A DNA stretch of 64,000 bases, from assembly GCA_963665155.2 (NCBI GenBank), contig CAXXFI010000001.1:806001-870000 (forward strand). The letters are read 5' to 3'. The translations under genes and the position numbers were made by a program. Shown here one piece after another: positions 28,265-36,194 of the stretch (positions are counted from its first letter, which is position 1; each line of letters begins with the position of its first letter). The notes below the pieces were generated by a model, which was not told the DNA's origin, made no database searches, and saw only the letters and a list, made by a program, of their open reading frames with translations. Source of the stretch: UBA1141 sp963665155. GTDB taxonomy: Bacteria; Chloroflexota; Dehalococcoidia; Lucifugimonadales; UBA3495.

Positions 28265-28948
28265 TTAGAAAGAAGCCATTCGCTCCAGTGCTTCCGGGTC
28301 GTTGATGGTAATACGCCGGTGGGAGGTGGACAGTATGCCCAATCGACGGTAGCTGTTCAGCGCTCGGCTTATGGTCTCTCGGCTGGCGCCCACAAGGCGG
28401 GCCAGTTCATCTTGACCCATGGGTATCTCCACGGGCGCGTCCGATGCGGATTCGTCGACATAGGCTTCGGACAATTCCAGCAATTGTTTCGCCACCCTGG
28501 TCGGCACGTCTAAAAATGCAAGGTCGCCCAACATTTGGTTGACGACCCGCAGCCGACTGGTCAGCAGGCTGGTGGTTTTGGTAACCACCCCCGGGTGAAT
28601 CTGTAGGAATTCCATGAAATCGTCCCGGTACAACGCCAGCGTCTGGGTCGGGTCCACCGCCGTTGCGGTTGCCGAGCGGTTGGAGCCGTCAAGGAGGGCC
28701 ATTTCTCCGAAGCATTCTCCGGACTTTAGGATGGCTAGGTCTTTTTCGCGACCGTCATCGGAGGTGATGGAAATTCTGATCCTGCCATCGACGATGATGT
28801 GCATGCGGTCCGCTGGGTCGTCCTGATGGAAGATAACCTCTCCCTTCTGGTACCCTCTCCGCCGGAGTTTGCCAGTCAAAGGTTTCAAGTCGTCGGGCTT
28901 TAGACCCGAGAATATCGGCACCGTGGTTAGGAAATCTGCGCTGACCAT
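28265..28948 (-). CDS. Crp/Fnr-family transcriptional regulator
   Basis: A cyclic-nucleotide-binding-fold regulator of about 227 residues from the chosen ATG. It has an N-terminal cNMP-type beta barrel (GRIRISITSDDGREKDLAI, GECFGEMALLDGSNRSATATA), a dimerisation helix and a C-terminal winged helix (MGQDELARLVGASRETISRAL). The phosphate-binding cassette lacks the classical cAMP residues in full, so the ligand is uncertain. The frame is open upstream for 69 more codons because of a 24-bp repeat array. The ATG at 28948 is chosen because a perfect TATAAT ends seven bases before it, which implies a leaderless transcript. No Fe-S cysteines of the FNR type are seen. Confidence 0.88.
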   Translation of the reverse strand: MVSADFLTTVPIFSGLKPDDLKPLTGKLRRRGYQKGEVIFHQDDPADRMHIIVDGRIRISITSDDGREKDLAILKSGECFGEMALLDGSNRSATATAVDPTQTLALYRDDFMEFLQIHPGVVTKTTSLLTSRLRVVNQMLGDLAFLDVPTRVAKQLLELSEAYVDESASDAPVEIPMGQDELARLVGASRETISRALNSYRRLGILSTSHRRITINDPEALERMASF

Positions 28949-28955
28949 GGGTAGA

Positions 28956-28961
28956 ATTATA
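28956..28961 (-). promoter_or_regulatory. -10 box of the Crp/Fnr gene, leaderless start
   Basis: TATAAT on the minus strand ends seven bases before the ATG at 28948, so the transcript would start at or next to the start codon. No ribosome-binding site is present, in keeping with leaderless translation. The -35 region is weak and lies at the edge of the 24-bp repeat array. Confidence 0.6.
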
Positions 28962-28976
28962 TCATTGGCGCTGCTA

Positions 28977-29120
28977 ATTGCGATCTCCTGGGTGCTGCCA
29001 ATTGCGATCTCCTGGGTGCTGCCAATTGCGATCTCCTGGGTGCTGCCAATTGCGATCTCCTGGGTGCTGCCAATTGCGATCTCCGGGGTGCTGTTAATTG
29101 CGATCTCCGGCGCTAATTCC
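28977..29120. repeat. 24-bp tandem repeat array upstream of the Crp/Fnr gene
   Basis: The unit ATTGCGATCTCCTGGGTGCT plus GCCA is repeated four times identically (28977-29072), followed by a fifth copy with three changes (29073-29096) and a sixth partial one. If translated it gives an eight-residue repeat (IAIGSTQE). It more probably lies in the promoter region of the Crp/Fnr gene. Confidence 0.9.
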
Positions 29121-29585
29121 AATTCCGCCGTTGGTTGCGGGCCTGGGCTGCGCATGGCGGCTGACAGTTCTGGATGCTATAATCCAGTCCCGCTGAGCCC
29201 TGCCCCATTATGCTTGATTGCGCTAATGCGGCGTGACCATGCGAGGTGTTTGTTAGCCACTTTGGGCCCTATAATAAGCTATCAGGCGCTGGTACCAGAC
29301 CCGCAATTGAATTCGGTTTACCCAGTCGCGATAAACACGGTGACCACTCGGAGAAGGCAACCATCCCGCCTTGAGGCGACCATCCCGCGTTCAATGGACA
29401 CCTATATACGTTCTAAATCTTGAATGAACGGCTAAATCCGCATTCACGGAGGAACCAGTCTCCGTAGGATTTGGCGACTTGTTTAACAAAAAAGATCTTA
29501 AATGAGCCAGTTGCTCTGACACTGAGTTGCTGGTGGTGCGATTTCCTGCACATTGCTGGCTCATCGCTGGCTCATCGGAGGAACG

Positions 29586-30698
29586 ATGCTTAAATTCTCT
29601 CCCCAAAATCTGCGGACACCCGGCCCAACACCGATCCCGGACGACATCGTGGAAGCCATGACCAATCCGATGATCAACCACCGAGGACCGGAATTCCACG
29701 AGTTGCTTACCCGGGTAACTGGGCAACTCAAGCAAGTTTTCATGACCGCCAACGACCTGTACATATTGACGGCCTCGGGGACCGGCGCCCTCGAAGCTTC
29801 CCTCGTGAATACCCTGTCTCCTGGCGACAAAGTTCTAGCGGCTACCGCTGGCGCATTCGGCAACAGGTTCACCGACATGGCCATAGCCTTTGGCGCGGAT
29901 GTGCGGCACTTAGAATTTGAATGGGGAAGCCCCGTGGACCCCGACGCCATACGAACGGCTCTGCGTCAAGAACCCCAGACTAAAGCAGTCCTAGTCACCC
30001 ACAATGAGACCTCAACAGGGATTACTCATCCATTGGAGGATGTCGCCAGCGTGGTTAAAGGGGAATTCGGTAAGCTGTTGCTGGTAGACGCAGTCAGCAG
30101 CCTGGCCTGCGTTCCGCTGCCGGTGGATGGTTGGAATTGCGACTTGGTGGGGACTGCTTCTCAGAAGGGTTTCATGATCCCCCCTGGCCTGGCTTTCATT
30201 AGCATTAGCGAGGCTGGCCACGAGGCCCAAGCCTCGTCGACCATGCCCAAGTTCTACTTTGACTTGGCCGCTGCCCATCAGTACTTGGAAAGGGGCCAGA
30301 CTCCTTGGACGCCAGCCCTCTCTGCCCTTTATGGCCTGTCCGCTGCCTTGGACATTCTTCTCGCGGAAGGCTTGGAGAATGTGTACGAACGGCACGCTCA
30401 CATCGGTCAGCTGACCCGCGATAGCGTCAGGGAACTGGGACTGGAATTGCTGGTCCAGGACGAAGCCTATGCTTCTAATACGGTGACCGCCATAAAGATG
30501 CCCGAAAACGTCGACGGGGCAAGGTTCGTAAATATGGTGCGCACCGAAGAGAACGTAGTCTTGGCTGGCGGGCAGGGTAAGCTTGCCGGCAATATCTTCC
30601 GCATCGGCCATATGGGTCAAGTAACGGAAGCCGACATTGAAGAAGTTATGGAGGCCATGAAAGTGGTGCTGCCGAAAGTTGGGTTCAGTGCTCGTTAA
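29586..30698 (+). CDS. Class V aminotransferase (alanine-glyoxylate/serine-pyruvate type)
   Basis: A PLP-dependent class V aminotransferase of about 370 residues in the alanine-glyoxylate/serine-pyruvate/serine-glyoxylate group. The start of the fold is RTPGPTPIPDDIVEAM. The cofactor-contacting region is LTASGTGALEASLVN, the PLP aspartate is in LLLVDAVSSLACVP and the PLP lysine in TASQKGFMIPPG. The likely role is glyoxylate or serine/glycine interconversion. The ATG at 29586 follows a GGAGG five bases upstream; an upstream GTG/ATG frame opening at 29553 is less likely. The 3' end of this gene, including the stop codon, was copied tandemly downstream (see repeat 30658-30856). Confidence 0.9.
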   Translation: MLKFSPQNLRTPGPTPIPDDIVEAMTNPMINHRGPEFHELLTRVTGQLKQVFMTANDLYILTASGTGALEASLVNTLSPGDKVLAATAGAFGNRFTDMAIAFGADVRHLEFEWGSPVDPDAIRTALRQEPQTKAVLVTHNETSTGITHPLEDVASVVKGEFGKLLLVDAVSSLACVPLPVDGWNCDLVGTASQKGFMIPPGLAFISISEAGHEAQASSTMPKFYFDLAAAHQYLERGQTPWTPALSALYGLSAALDILLAEGLENVYERHAHIGQLTRDSVRELGLELLVQDEAYASNTVTAIKMPENVDGARFVNMVRTEENVVLAGGQGKLAGNIFRIGHMGQVTEADIEEVMEAMKVVLPKVGFSAR

Positions 30699-30856
30699 TT
30701 TTAGTGAAAGTGGTGCTGCCGAAAGTTGGGTTCAGCGCTCGTTAATTTTAGTGAAAGTGGTGCTGCCGAAAGTTGGGTTCAGCGCTCGTTAATTTTAGTG
30801 AAAGTGGTGCTGCCGAAAGTTGGGTTCAGCGCCCGTTAGCATTGATGAAAGTGACT
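30658..30856 (+). repeat. 47-bp tandem repeat made from the aminotransferase 3' end
   Basis: The last 41 bases of the aminotransferase gene (KVVLPKVGFSAR and the stop) plus the next few bases form a 47-bp unit starting at 30658, 30705, 30752 and 30799, with a degenerate fifth start at 30846. Each copy repeats the coding end and a TAA stop. Confidence 0.93.
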
Positions 30857-30915
30857 TTGGATTAGTGCTTATCACTTATGCCACAGGCTAAACATAAAAA
30901 TGAGCTGGCGGTAGA

Positions 30916-31380
30916 TTGGTTTCTCAGCTACACACAACAATAGCCAACCTCCGACTGAGCCTGGCGGAGCTTGGGGAAAAAGAACGGCGACTTGATTCGA
31001 TGATTTCCCAGTTTCGAACCCAGTTGCGCCGGTTGCCCCGTCAAGTAATTTACGGGCGGACTAGCCTCGATGCTTCACTGGCCGCAATGGGTGAAATTGA
31101 GGAACGATTGGCCGATTCCGTTGCGATTCGCCAGAGGGTCCTCATTATCAAGAAAGCAGCCACCGAGGAATTGCGGGCGCTGGAGTTGGTAGGTAAGTTG
31201 GACGAGGCCCGGCGGTCAATTCAAACCCTAAAGCAAGAGGCTGGTGGCTCAGATGAGGCCCCAGAGGCGGCGGAAGACCGTCGAGCGGAGATTAACAGGT
31301 TAGAGCAATACATCGCCGAACACAGCAAACAGGCCGAGTTGGCGATAACCGCTGGATACCAAGAGCGAGAAGACGGGTAA
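30916..31380 (+). CDS. Coiled-coil protein of unknown function
   Basis: A 154-residue protein that is almost entirely helical with heptad-like patterns (for example LRLSLAELGEKERRLDSMI and DRRAEINRLEQYIAEH). It has no Cys and no membrane segment. An internal acidic stretch (GGSDEAPEAAED) separates two coiled-coil halves. The frame opens with TTG and the ribosome-binding site is weak, so the true start is uncertain. No family is recognised. Confidence 0.6.
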   Translation: MVSQLHTTIANLRLSLAELGEKERRLDSMISQFRTQLRRLPRQVIYGRTSLDASLAAMGEIEERLADSVAIRQRVLIIKKAATEELRALELVGKLDEARRSIQTLKQEAGGSDEAPEAAEDRRAEINRLEQYIAEHSKQAELAITAGYQEREDG

Positions 31381-31442
31381 GAGCCTAACGAACACCCACT
31401 TCTGTCGTTAGGGGTCAGACGTTAGGGGTCAGTGGCTCGGGG

Positions 31443-32354
31443 TCAGATCATGAAAACCGGTGAGGCGTCCCGGTTGATCCGCTGTTCATCCTGAATGCCT
31501 TGGCGCAAGAACTTGGGCAAGGCGAACATGCTGCGGTGGCTCTCGCTGTCGTAGAACTTCAGCGGCCTGGCGATTCGTTCCTGCAGTCTCCTGTCCAGTT
31601 CTTCGTCGCCTGGGAATGATAATGGAGCGTCGGAAGCCAGACTGAAGCTCCAAAGGGTTTGGAAGGCCGGAACGTGGACCTGTGACGGCGTTGTGTGTTC
31701 GAATATCCCGCTCAGGGTATGCAGAATAGTAGTAAAACACTCCTGGTAGCTCAACAAACCGGCTGGCCCTGATTGAGTTACCATGATGCCGCCCGGCTTT
31801 AGCCGGGACTTGACGATACGGTAAAATTCCTCGGTATAGAGTAAGTAAGCCGTCCCCGCTTCCATAGGGTCGACCAGGTCCATAATCATTACGTCGTAGG
31901 TTTCTTCGCCTTCGAGCAGATATTCCCTGGCGTCCGCCTGCACCAAGTTTAGCCTCGGGTCTTCGAAGCTGCCCTCGTGATGCCTGGGCAAGAACTTTCG
32001 GCAAAGCTCGACAACTTCCTGGTCCAAGTCCAGCATAGTGACGTTGGTCACCGATTTGTGGGCCAGAACCTCTCTGAGAGTCGCCCCCTCGCCTCCGCCT
32101 CCGATGAACACTGAACGAGGGTCTGGATGCAGTGCCATGGCTGGATGCACCAGAGCCTCGTGATAAATGTGCTCATCTTTTTCCGTCGATTGGGTCTTGC
32201 CGTCAAGAACCAGGCTGCGACCAAATAAATTTGATTCCAGCACCTCGACTTTCTGGTATGCAGTATTGCCTGAATAGAGAACTTGCCGCACCTGAAGCAT
32301 CGTCGCCAGGTCCGGGAAGATATTCTCGAAATACCAATTACCGGTTACATCCAT
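31443..32354 (-). CDS. speE: Spermidine synthase
   Basis: Transfers aminopropyl groups from decarboxylated SAM to putrescine (or a related diamine). The protein has about 303 residues. The family pattern is complete: N-terminal beta-barrel with YQKVEVLESNLFGRSLVLDG, then IYHEALVHPAMALHPDP, the nucleotide-binding VFIGGGGEGATLREVL, the acidic MLDLDQEVVELCR, and the catalytic aspartate region MIMDLVDPMEAGTA. The start is the ATG at 32354 or a TTG two codons upstream; neither has a strong ribosome-binding site. The speD gene lies 48 bp upstream on the same strand and supplies its co-substrate. Confidence 0.93.
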   Translation of the reverse strand: MDVTGNWYFENIFPDLATMLQVRQVLYSGNTAYQKVEVLESNLFGRSLVLDGKTQSTEKDEHIYHEALVHPAMALHPDPRSVFIGGGGEGATLREVLAHKSVTNVTMLDLDQEVVELCRKFLPRHHEGSFEDPRLNLVQADAREYLLEGEETYDVMIMDLVDPMEAGTAYLLYTEEFYRIVKSRLKPGGIMVTQSGPAGLLSYQECFTTILHTLSGIFEHTTPSQVHVPAFQTLWSFSLASDAPLSFPGDEELDRRLQERIARPLKFYDSESHRSMFALPKFLRQGIQDEQRINRDASPVFMI

Positions 32355-32402
32355 ACCCAAGCCTGACTATTAGCTCAAACTTGTCCAATTACCCCCGGTG
32401 AC

Positions 32403-32768
32403 CTAGTTGGTAGCCGCTTTCAGGGCCAGGCCCCGTGTGATTTCGGTAATTTCCGAGTCCCTGGATTCCAATTTTTCCACCAACATATCAGCGGCTTCCT
32501 TGGGCAGGAATGCCGTGCCGCAAGCGAATATATCCGCTGCAGCGTAACCCAATTCCGGCCACGTATGGATAGATATGTGAGACTCGGCTATTGCCAGAAT
32601 GCCCGTTACCCCCTGGGGACTAAACCGATGAAACGACTCCCCAACGATGGTTGCGCCCACTTTTTGGGCCGTGTCGATAAGGGCGTCACGTATGAAATCG
32701 ATATTGTTCAAGAGTTGGGGATTACACTCCCTAAGCTCCAATAACAAGTGAATTCCTAGTCCATTCAA
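32403..32768 (-). CDS. speD: S-adenosylmethionine decarboxylase proenzyme
   Basis: Makes decarboxylated SAM for spermidine synthase. It is the small prokaryotic type (121 residues) that cleaves itself between Glu and Ser to form the pyruvoyl cofactor. The cleavage site is in IAESHISIHTWPELGYAA, with the conserved His, Trp and the Cys in DIFACG. Translation begins at a TTG (32768) because an in-frame stop lies just upstream and AGGAGG is eight bases before it. It is followed by speE as a two-gene operon behind a good promoter. Confidence 0.93.
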   Translation of the reverse strand: MNGLGIHLLLELRECNPQLLNNIDFIRDALIDTAQKVGATIVGESFHRFSPQGVTGILAIAESHISIHTWPELGYAAADIFACGTAFLPKEAADMLVEKLESRDSEITEITRGLALKAATN

Positions 32769-32815
32769 TCACCTGCCCTCCTAGTTTTGGATTGCCGCCT
32801 AGGCAGCAATCACCA

Positions 32816-32844
32816 ATTCTAATTGCATACTCCTATGTAATCAA
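32816..32844 (-). promoter_or_regulatory. Promoter of speD-speE
   Basis: TTGATT (32839-32844) and TAGAAT (32816-32821) are separated by exactly 17 bp on the minus strand, 48 bp upstream of the speD TTG. This is a good housekeeping-type promoter for the polyamine operon. Confidence 0.6.
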
Positions 32845-33029
32845 TACCTGTGACAGTGAAACCGCAAATTGCCCCCTCCTTTTTTTGTCAAGAAACTGTT
32901 GGCCAGGCATGGGACATGGCGTTTTCTGGTGTTTCCGCCGGGAGATGTTTCACGCCCAAAAAGGTCTTTCCTGCGCTCATCCGCTTCTTGAGTCGAGAGT
33001 TGCTGAACTTAAGGATTTAGCCTGATAGT

Positions 33030-34136
33030 ATGAATTTATGGAGTTGGATGGGAGGAATTTGTGCCGTGGCCAGTAGCCTCTCCGGCGAAATCGAAAAAAA
33101 CGGGAACGATGGGCGTCTAATCTTGGTGGTGGAAGACGATGTTCCCACCCTGTGCTTGGAAAGGTTTCTGCTGGAAGCAGAAGGTTTTGCTGTCAGGGAA
33201 GCCAAGAGCGGAGACGAGGCTCTTCACCTATTGGGAGAAGAGCCTGCTGCTCTGGTGCTGCTGGATGTTGGATTGCCTGGAATAGATGGATTCACCACTT
33301 GCAGACGAATCAGTAATTTCTCGAATGTTCCGGTCATCATGGTTACCGCTGAGGACAACGACGATGACAAGGTATACGGCCTTGGAATGGGGGCCGATGA
33401 CTATGTGACCAAGCCTTTTTCAACTACCGTACTCGCCGCGAGAGTTAAAGCTGTGCTGCGGCGCTATGATTTGGGTCCCACCGGGTCCTCGCCTGTTAAA
33501 CAAATTGGGCTTTCGCTTGAAACTGGGTTTGCTCTCGAAACACAGGTGCCTGAAACAACAGCTCCGTTGGCCGAAAATCAGCCGCTGACACAGGAAAGTC
33601 CTGCCGTCCCCGAGAAAGGCCCTCAAAGGGGCGGTGTTCCCGAAGACAGTCATTCGGCGGTCCAAGCCATGACACCAGGTGAAAGCGTGGCCTTCGACCA
33701 CATGCATGACGGTTCGCTTGGCAACTCTCCTGATCCTACCGTAAGCCAAGAGACCTCAGCCTCGGTGGAATCAGCCTCGGTGGAATCAGCCTCGGTGGAA
33801 TATGCCTCAGCCTCGCTGGAATCAGCCACGGTGGAATACGAAGGAACAGTGCGGTTACTGGTGGAAAGTTCCGGGTCGGTCAAGAAGATGATCCGCTTCG
33901 TGGATGAGCTTCGGCAGCATCCCTTATTTCGCCTAATGCGGCTTAACGCCAACCCAAGCAAAGAAGGCATGGAAATCTTGCTTCGCATGAGGGAGCCGGT
34001 CCAGCTCAAAGGCATCTTGTTGCAGTTGGAGAATGTTAGTGCCGTCGAGGAAGTTGATGGGGTTTCGGACTTATTAAACGAATCCACGCCTGGCGAATCT
34101 CAGTCTGGGCCAGAGGACCACGAGCCGAGAAAATAA
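33030..34136 (+). CDS. Response regulator with conserved non-DNA-binding C-terminus
   Basis: An N-terminal receiver domain (residues about 28-145): acidic pair in LVVEDDVP, phosphoacceptor Asp in LVLLDVGLPGIDG, Thr in VIMVTAED, Lys in YVTKPFS. No helix-turn-helix follows. After a low-complexity linker with in-frame 15-bp repeats (ASVES units at about 33771-33840) comes a conserved-looking domain near residues 270-345 (RLLVESSGSVKKMIRFVDEL, LKGILLQLENVSAVEEVDG). It lies immediately upstream of pilB, so it may control pilus activity by protein-protein contact. A GTG at 33066 with a GGGAGG upstream is an alternative start. Confidence 0.82.
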   Translation: MNLWSWMGGICAVASSLSGEIEKNGNDGRLILVVEDDVPTLCLERFLLEAEGFAVREAKSGDEALHLLGEEPAALVLLDVGLPGIDGFTTCRRISNFSNVPVIMVTAEDNDDDKVYGLGMGADDYVTKPFSTTVLAARVKAVLRRYDLGPTGSSPVKQIGLSLETGFALETQVPETTAPLAENQPLTQESPAVPEKGPQRGGVPEDSHSAVQAMTPGESVAFDHMHDGSLGNSPDPTVSQETSASVESASVESASVEYASASLESATVEYEGTVRLLVESSGSVKKMIRFVDELRQHPLFRLMRLNANPSKEGMEILLRMREPVQLKGILLQLENVSAVEEVDGVSDLLNESTPGESQSGPEDHEPRK

Positions 34137-34303
34137 AGTTCAGACGGACCGGCGGTGCGAGTGCTCCTAGGTGATTAAGCGAGTAACCCACAATCAAGAA
34201 CTCTTCGGTGTCGCCGTGAACGAAGTCTAGTGATTCGGCCCAACGATTCAGCCTAGCAATTCATCCTGACATCTCAGCCTAGTTTTAAGGAATTCGCTTA
34301 ACC

Positions 34304-36091
34304 ATGCGCGAAACCACGGATGAAGATATCGACCAGTTAAGGACCGGGATTGGAGGCTTCCCAGAGGAAAACGGCTCAGAGATGGGCCCAACCCGAGGCC
34401 GGAGCTTTTCGTTGGACCAAATGTTGGTTGATTCGGGCATCCTCGCATCGGGACAGGTGGCAAAAGCACAGGCAACAGCCCGGACTGAAAAGAAACCCCT
34501 AGGCCGCATCCTGGTCAGGGACGGGATGGTGTTGCCCCGTGACCTTGCCACCCTGACAGCCATAAACCTGGGACTGGCAATGGTTGACCTGCGTAGCGAG
34601 ACCATCGACCCGCAGGCCGTCGCCAAGGTCCCGGAATATGTGGCCCGGCAGTATACAGTCCTCCCGGTTGCCAAGGTGGACAAACGCCTCACGGCGGCAA
34701 TGGCCGACCCCACTGATCTACAACTCTTTCAAGACTTGGCGGCCCGTACCGGTTCCATCATTGAGCCGGTAGTCACCACGGAAGAGGACATCCTAGAGCA
34801 CATCGACCGGGAATACCGCCTGACCGCCCAACCTATGTTTAGCGATGGTTCTGAAGGCGAATCCTCAGATAGCTCTGCGCAGCGGGAAAGGGTAACCGCC
34901 AAGCACCTGAGGGATGCGCTACCGGCCCAGGTAATCGAACTTTTGCTGAGCCAAGCGTTACAAGACCGTGCGTCGGACATACATATCGAGCCTGCGGAAA
35001 ACCGATTGCGTATCCGGTTCCGGATAGACGGGATTTTGCACGAGGTCATGAACCTGCCGGCCGAGATGCACCCGACCATAATTTCCCGTCTCAAGATTAT
35101 GAGCGGATTGAACATCGCCGAGCGCCGTCGGCCACAGGACGGGCAGCTGAACTTCGAGGGGGCCGACCGGGATGGCGGTGTCCGGAAGATCGACGTTCGT
35201 CTGGCCATAAGCGGTACCGTGGCCGGAGAGATGGCTGTTTTGCGGTTGCTGGACAAGGACAAATTCAAGCTGCTTGGTCTGGAGCAGTTGGGCTTCATCC
35301 AAGAAACCCAAGCGCAATATAGTCGGTTGCTGCGCCTCCACCACGGAATGGTCATAGTATGCGGCCCCACCGGCTCCGGGAAGAGCACTACACTATACGC
35401 CTCCATACTCCAGATGAACCGGATACAGAACAAGATCATATCCATCGAAGACCCCGTGGAATACCGCATCGCCGACGTAAACCAGATGCAAGTACACGCC
35501 GAAGCCGGAATCACCTTTGCGTCTCAGCTCAGAAGCATTTTGAGGCTGGACCCCGATGTGATCCTGGTGGGCGAAATCAGGGATCAAGAGACCGCTGTGA
35601 TAGCCACACAAGCGGCATTGACCGGTCATCTGGTACTGACCACCCTACCCGCCAACGATACCGTTTCGGGGCTCATACGGCTCCGAGACTTGGGTGTGCC
35701 GCCCTATTTGATCGCTTCGTCGGTGGCGGGCATTGTGGCCCAGCGGATGGTGCGGGTAATTTGCGGCACATGCCGGGTTCTGGCGCCATTGCCTTTGAGG
35801 GCTCAACAGGCCTATACCTCGGAACTGGGCGAAGAGAGGGAGCGTTTTTTCCAGGGCACTGGTTGTAACGCTTGTACCGACGGCTACTTGGGCCGCACCG
35901 GAGTTTTTGAGGTGATGATGATGACCGTTGCTCTCCGCCAACTCTTTTTGGAGGATTCGCCCCGTTATCAACTGGGTGAACAAGCTGCAAGAGATGGGAT
36001 GATCCCCCTGCGCCGGGATGGGATGCTCAAGGTAAAGTCGGGTACCACCACCGTGTTAGAAGTTGAAAGGGCGTTGTTTACTCTTGAGTAA
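34304..36091 (+). CDS. pilB: Type IV pilus extension ATPase PilB
   Basis: A GspE/PilB-type secretion ATPase of 595 residues that powers pilus assembly. It begins with an MshEN-type N-terminal domain (residues about 30-180). Then come Walker A GPTGSGKSTTLYA, the Asp box VLRLLDKDKFKLL region, Walker B ILVGEIRDQETA and the His box TGHLVLTTLPANDT (normally TLHTN; here TLPAN, a departure). A tetracysteine zinc motif, CGTCR and CNACTDGYLGRTGVFE, is present as in PilB but not PilT. The pilC gene follows downstream. The His-box substitution deserves attention because it is usually conserved. Confidence 0.92.
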   Translation: MRETTDEDIDQLRTGIGGFPEENGSEMGPTRGRSFSLDQMLVDSGILASGQVAKAQATARTEKKPLGRILVRDGMVLPRDLATLTAINLGLAMVDLRSETIDPQAVAKVPEYVARQYTVLPVAKVDKRLTAAMADPTDLQLFQDLAARTGSIIEPVVTTEEDILEHIDREYRLTAQPMFSDGSEGESSDSSAQRERVTAKHLRDALPAQVIELLLSQALQDRASDIHIEPAENRLRIRFRIDGILHEVMNLPAEMHPTIISRLKIMSGLNIAERRRPQDGQLNFEGADRDGGVRKIDVRLAISGTVAGEMAVLRLLDKDKFKLLGLEQLGFIQETQAQYSRLLRLHHGMVIVCGPTGSGKSTTLYASILQMNRIQNKIISIEDPVEYRIADVNQMQVHAEAGITFASQLRSILRLDPDVILVGEIRDQETAVIATQAALTGHLVLTTLPANDTVSGLIRLRDLGVPPYLIASSVAGIVAQRMVRVICGTCRVLAPLPLRAQQAYTSELGEERERFFQGTGCNACTDGYLGRTGVFEVMMMTVALRQLFLEDSPRYQLGEQAARDGMIPLRRDGMLKVKSGTTTVLEVERALFTLE

Positions 36092-36194
36092 GGGAAGTCT
36101 TGCACTTCAGCCCTAAACTCAAGCCAACGTGAAATCCACATGGATTTCTACGTGCACTCTGCGGGTTTCACCTTGGTATTACTGTGATTGGCTC

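Larger units (their letters stand above)
28949..29585. other. Divergent intergenic region with tandem repeats
   Basis: About 640 bp between the Crp/Fnr gene and the aminotransferase gene. The half next to the regulator is the 24-bp repeat array. The remainder (29121-29585) shows no gene or clear hairpin but must contain the aminotransferase promoter. Confidence 0.5.

Noticed and set aside
28977..29120. CRISPR-like array
   Set aside because: The 24-bp units are contiguous with no unique spacers; there are no cas genes in the window.
28949..29155. N-terminal extension of the Crp/Fnr protein made of IAIGSTQE repeats
   Set aside because: The frame is open, but the TATAAT box next to the inner ATG and normal family length make the short form more likely; not excluded.
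30658..30856. CRISPR-like array
   Set aside because: The 47-bp units are direct copies of a gene end without spacers.
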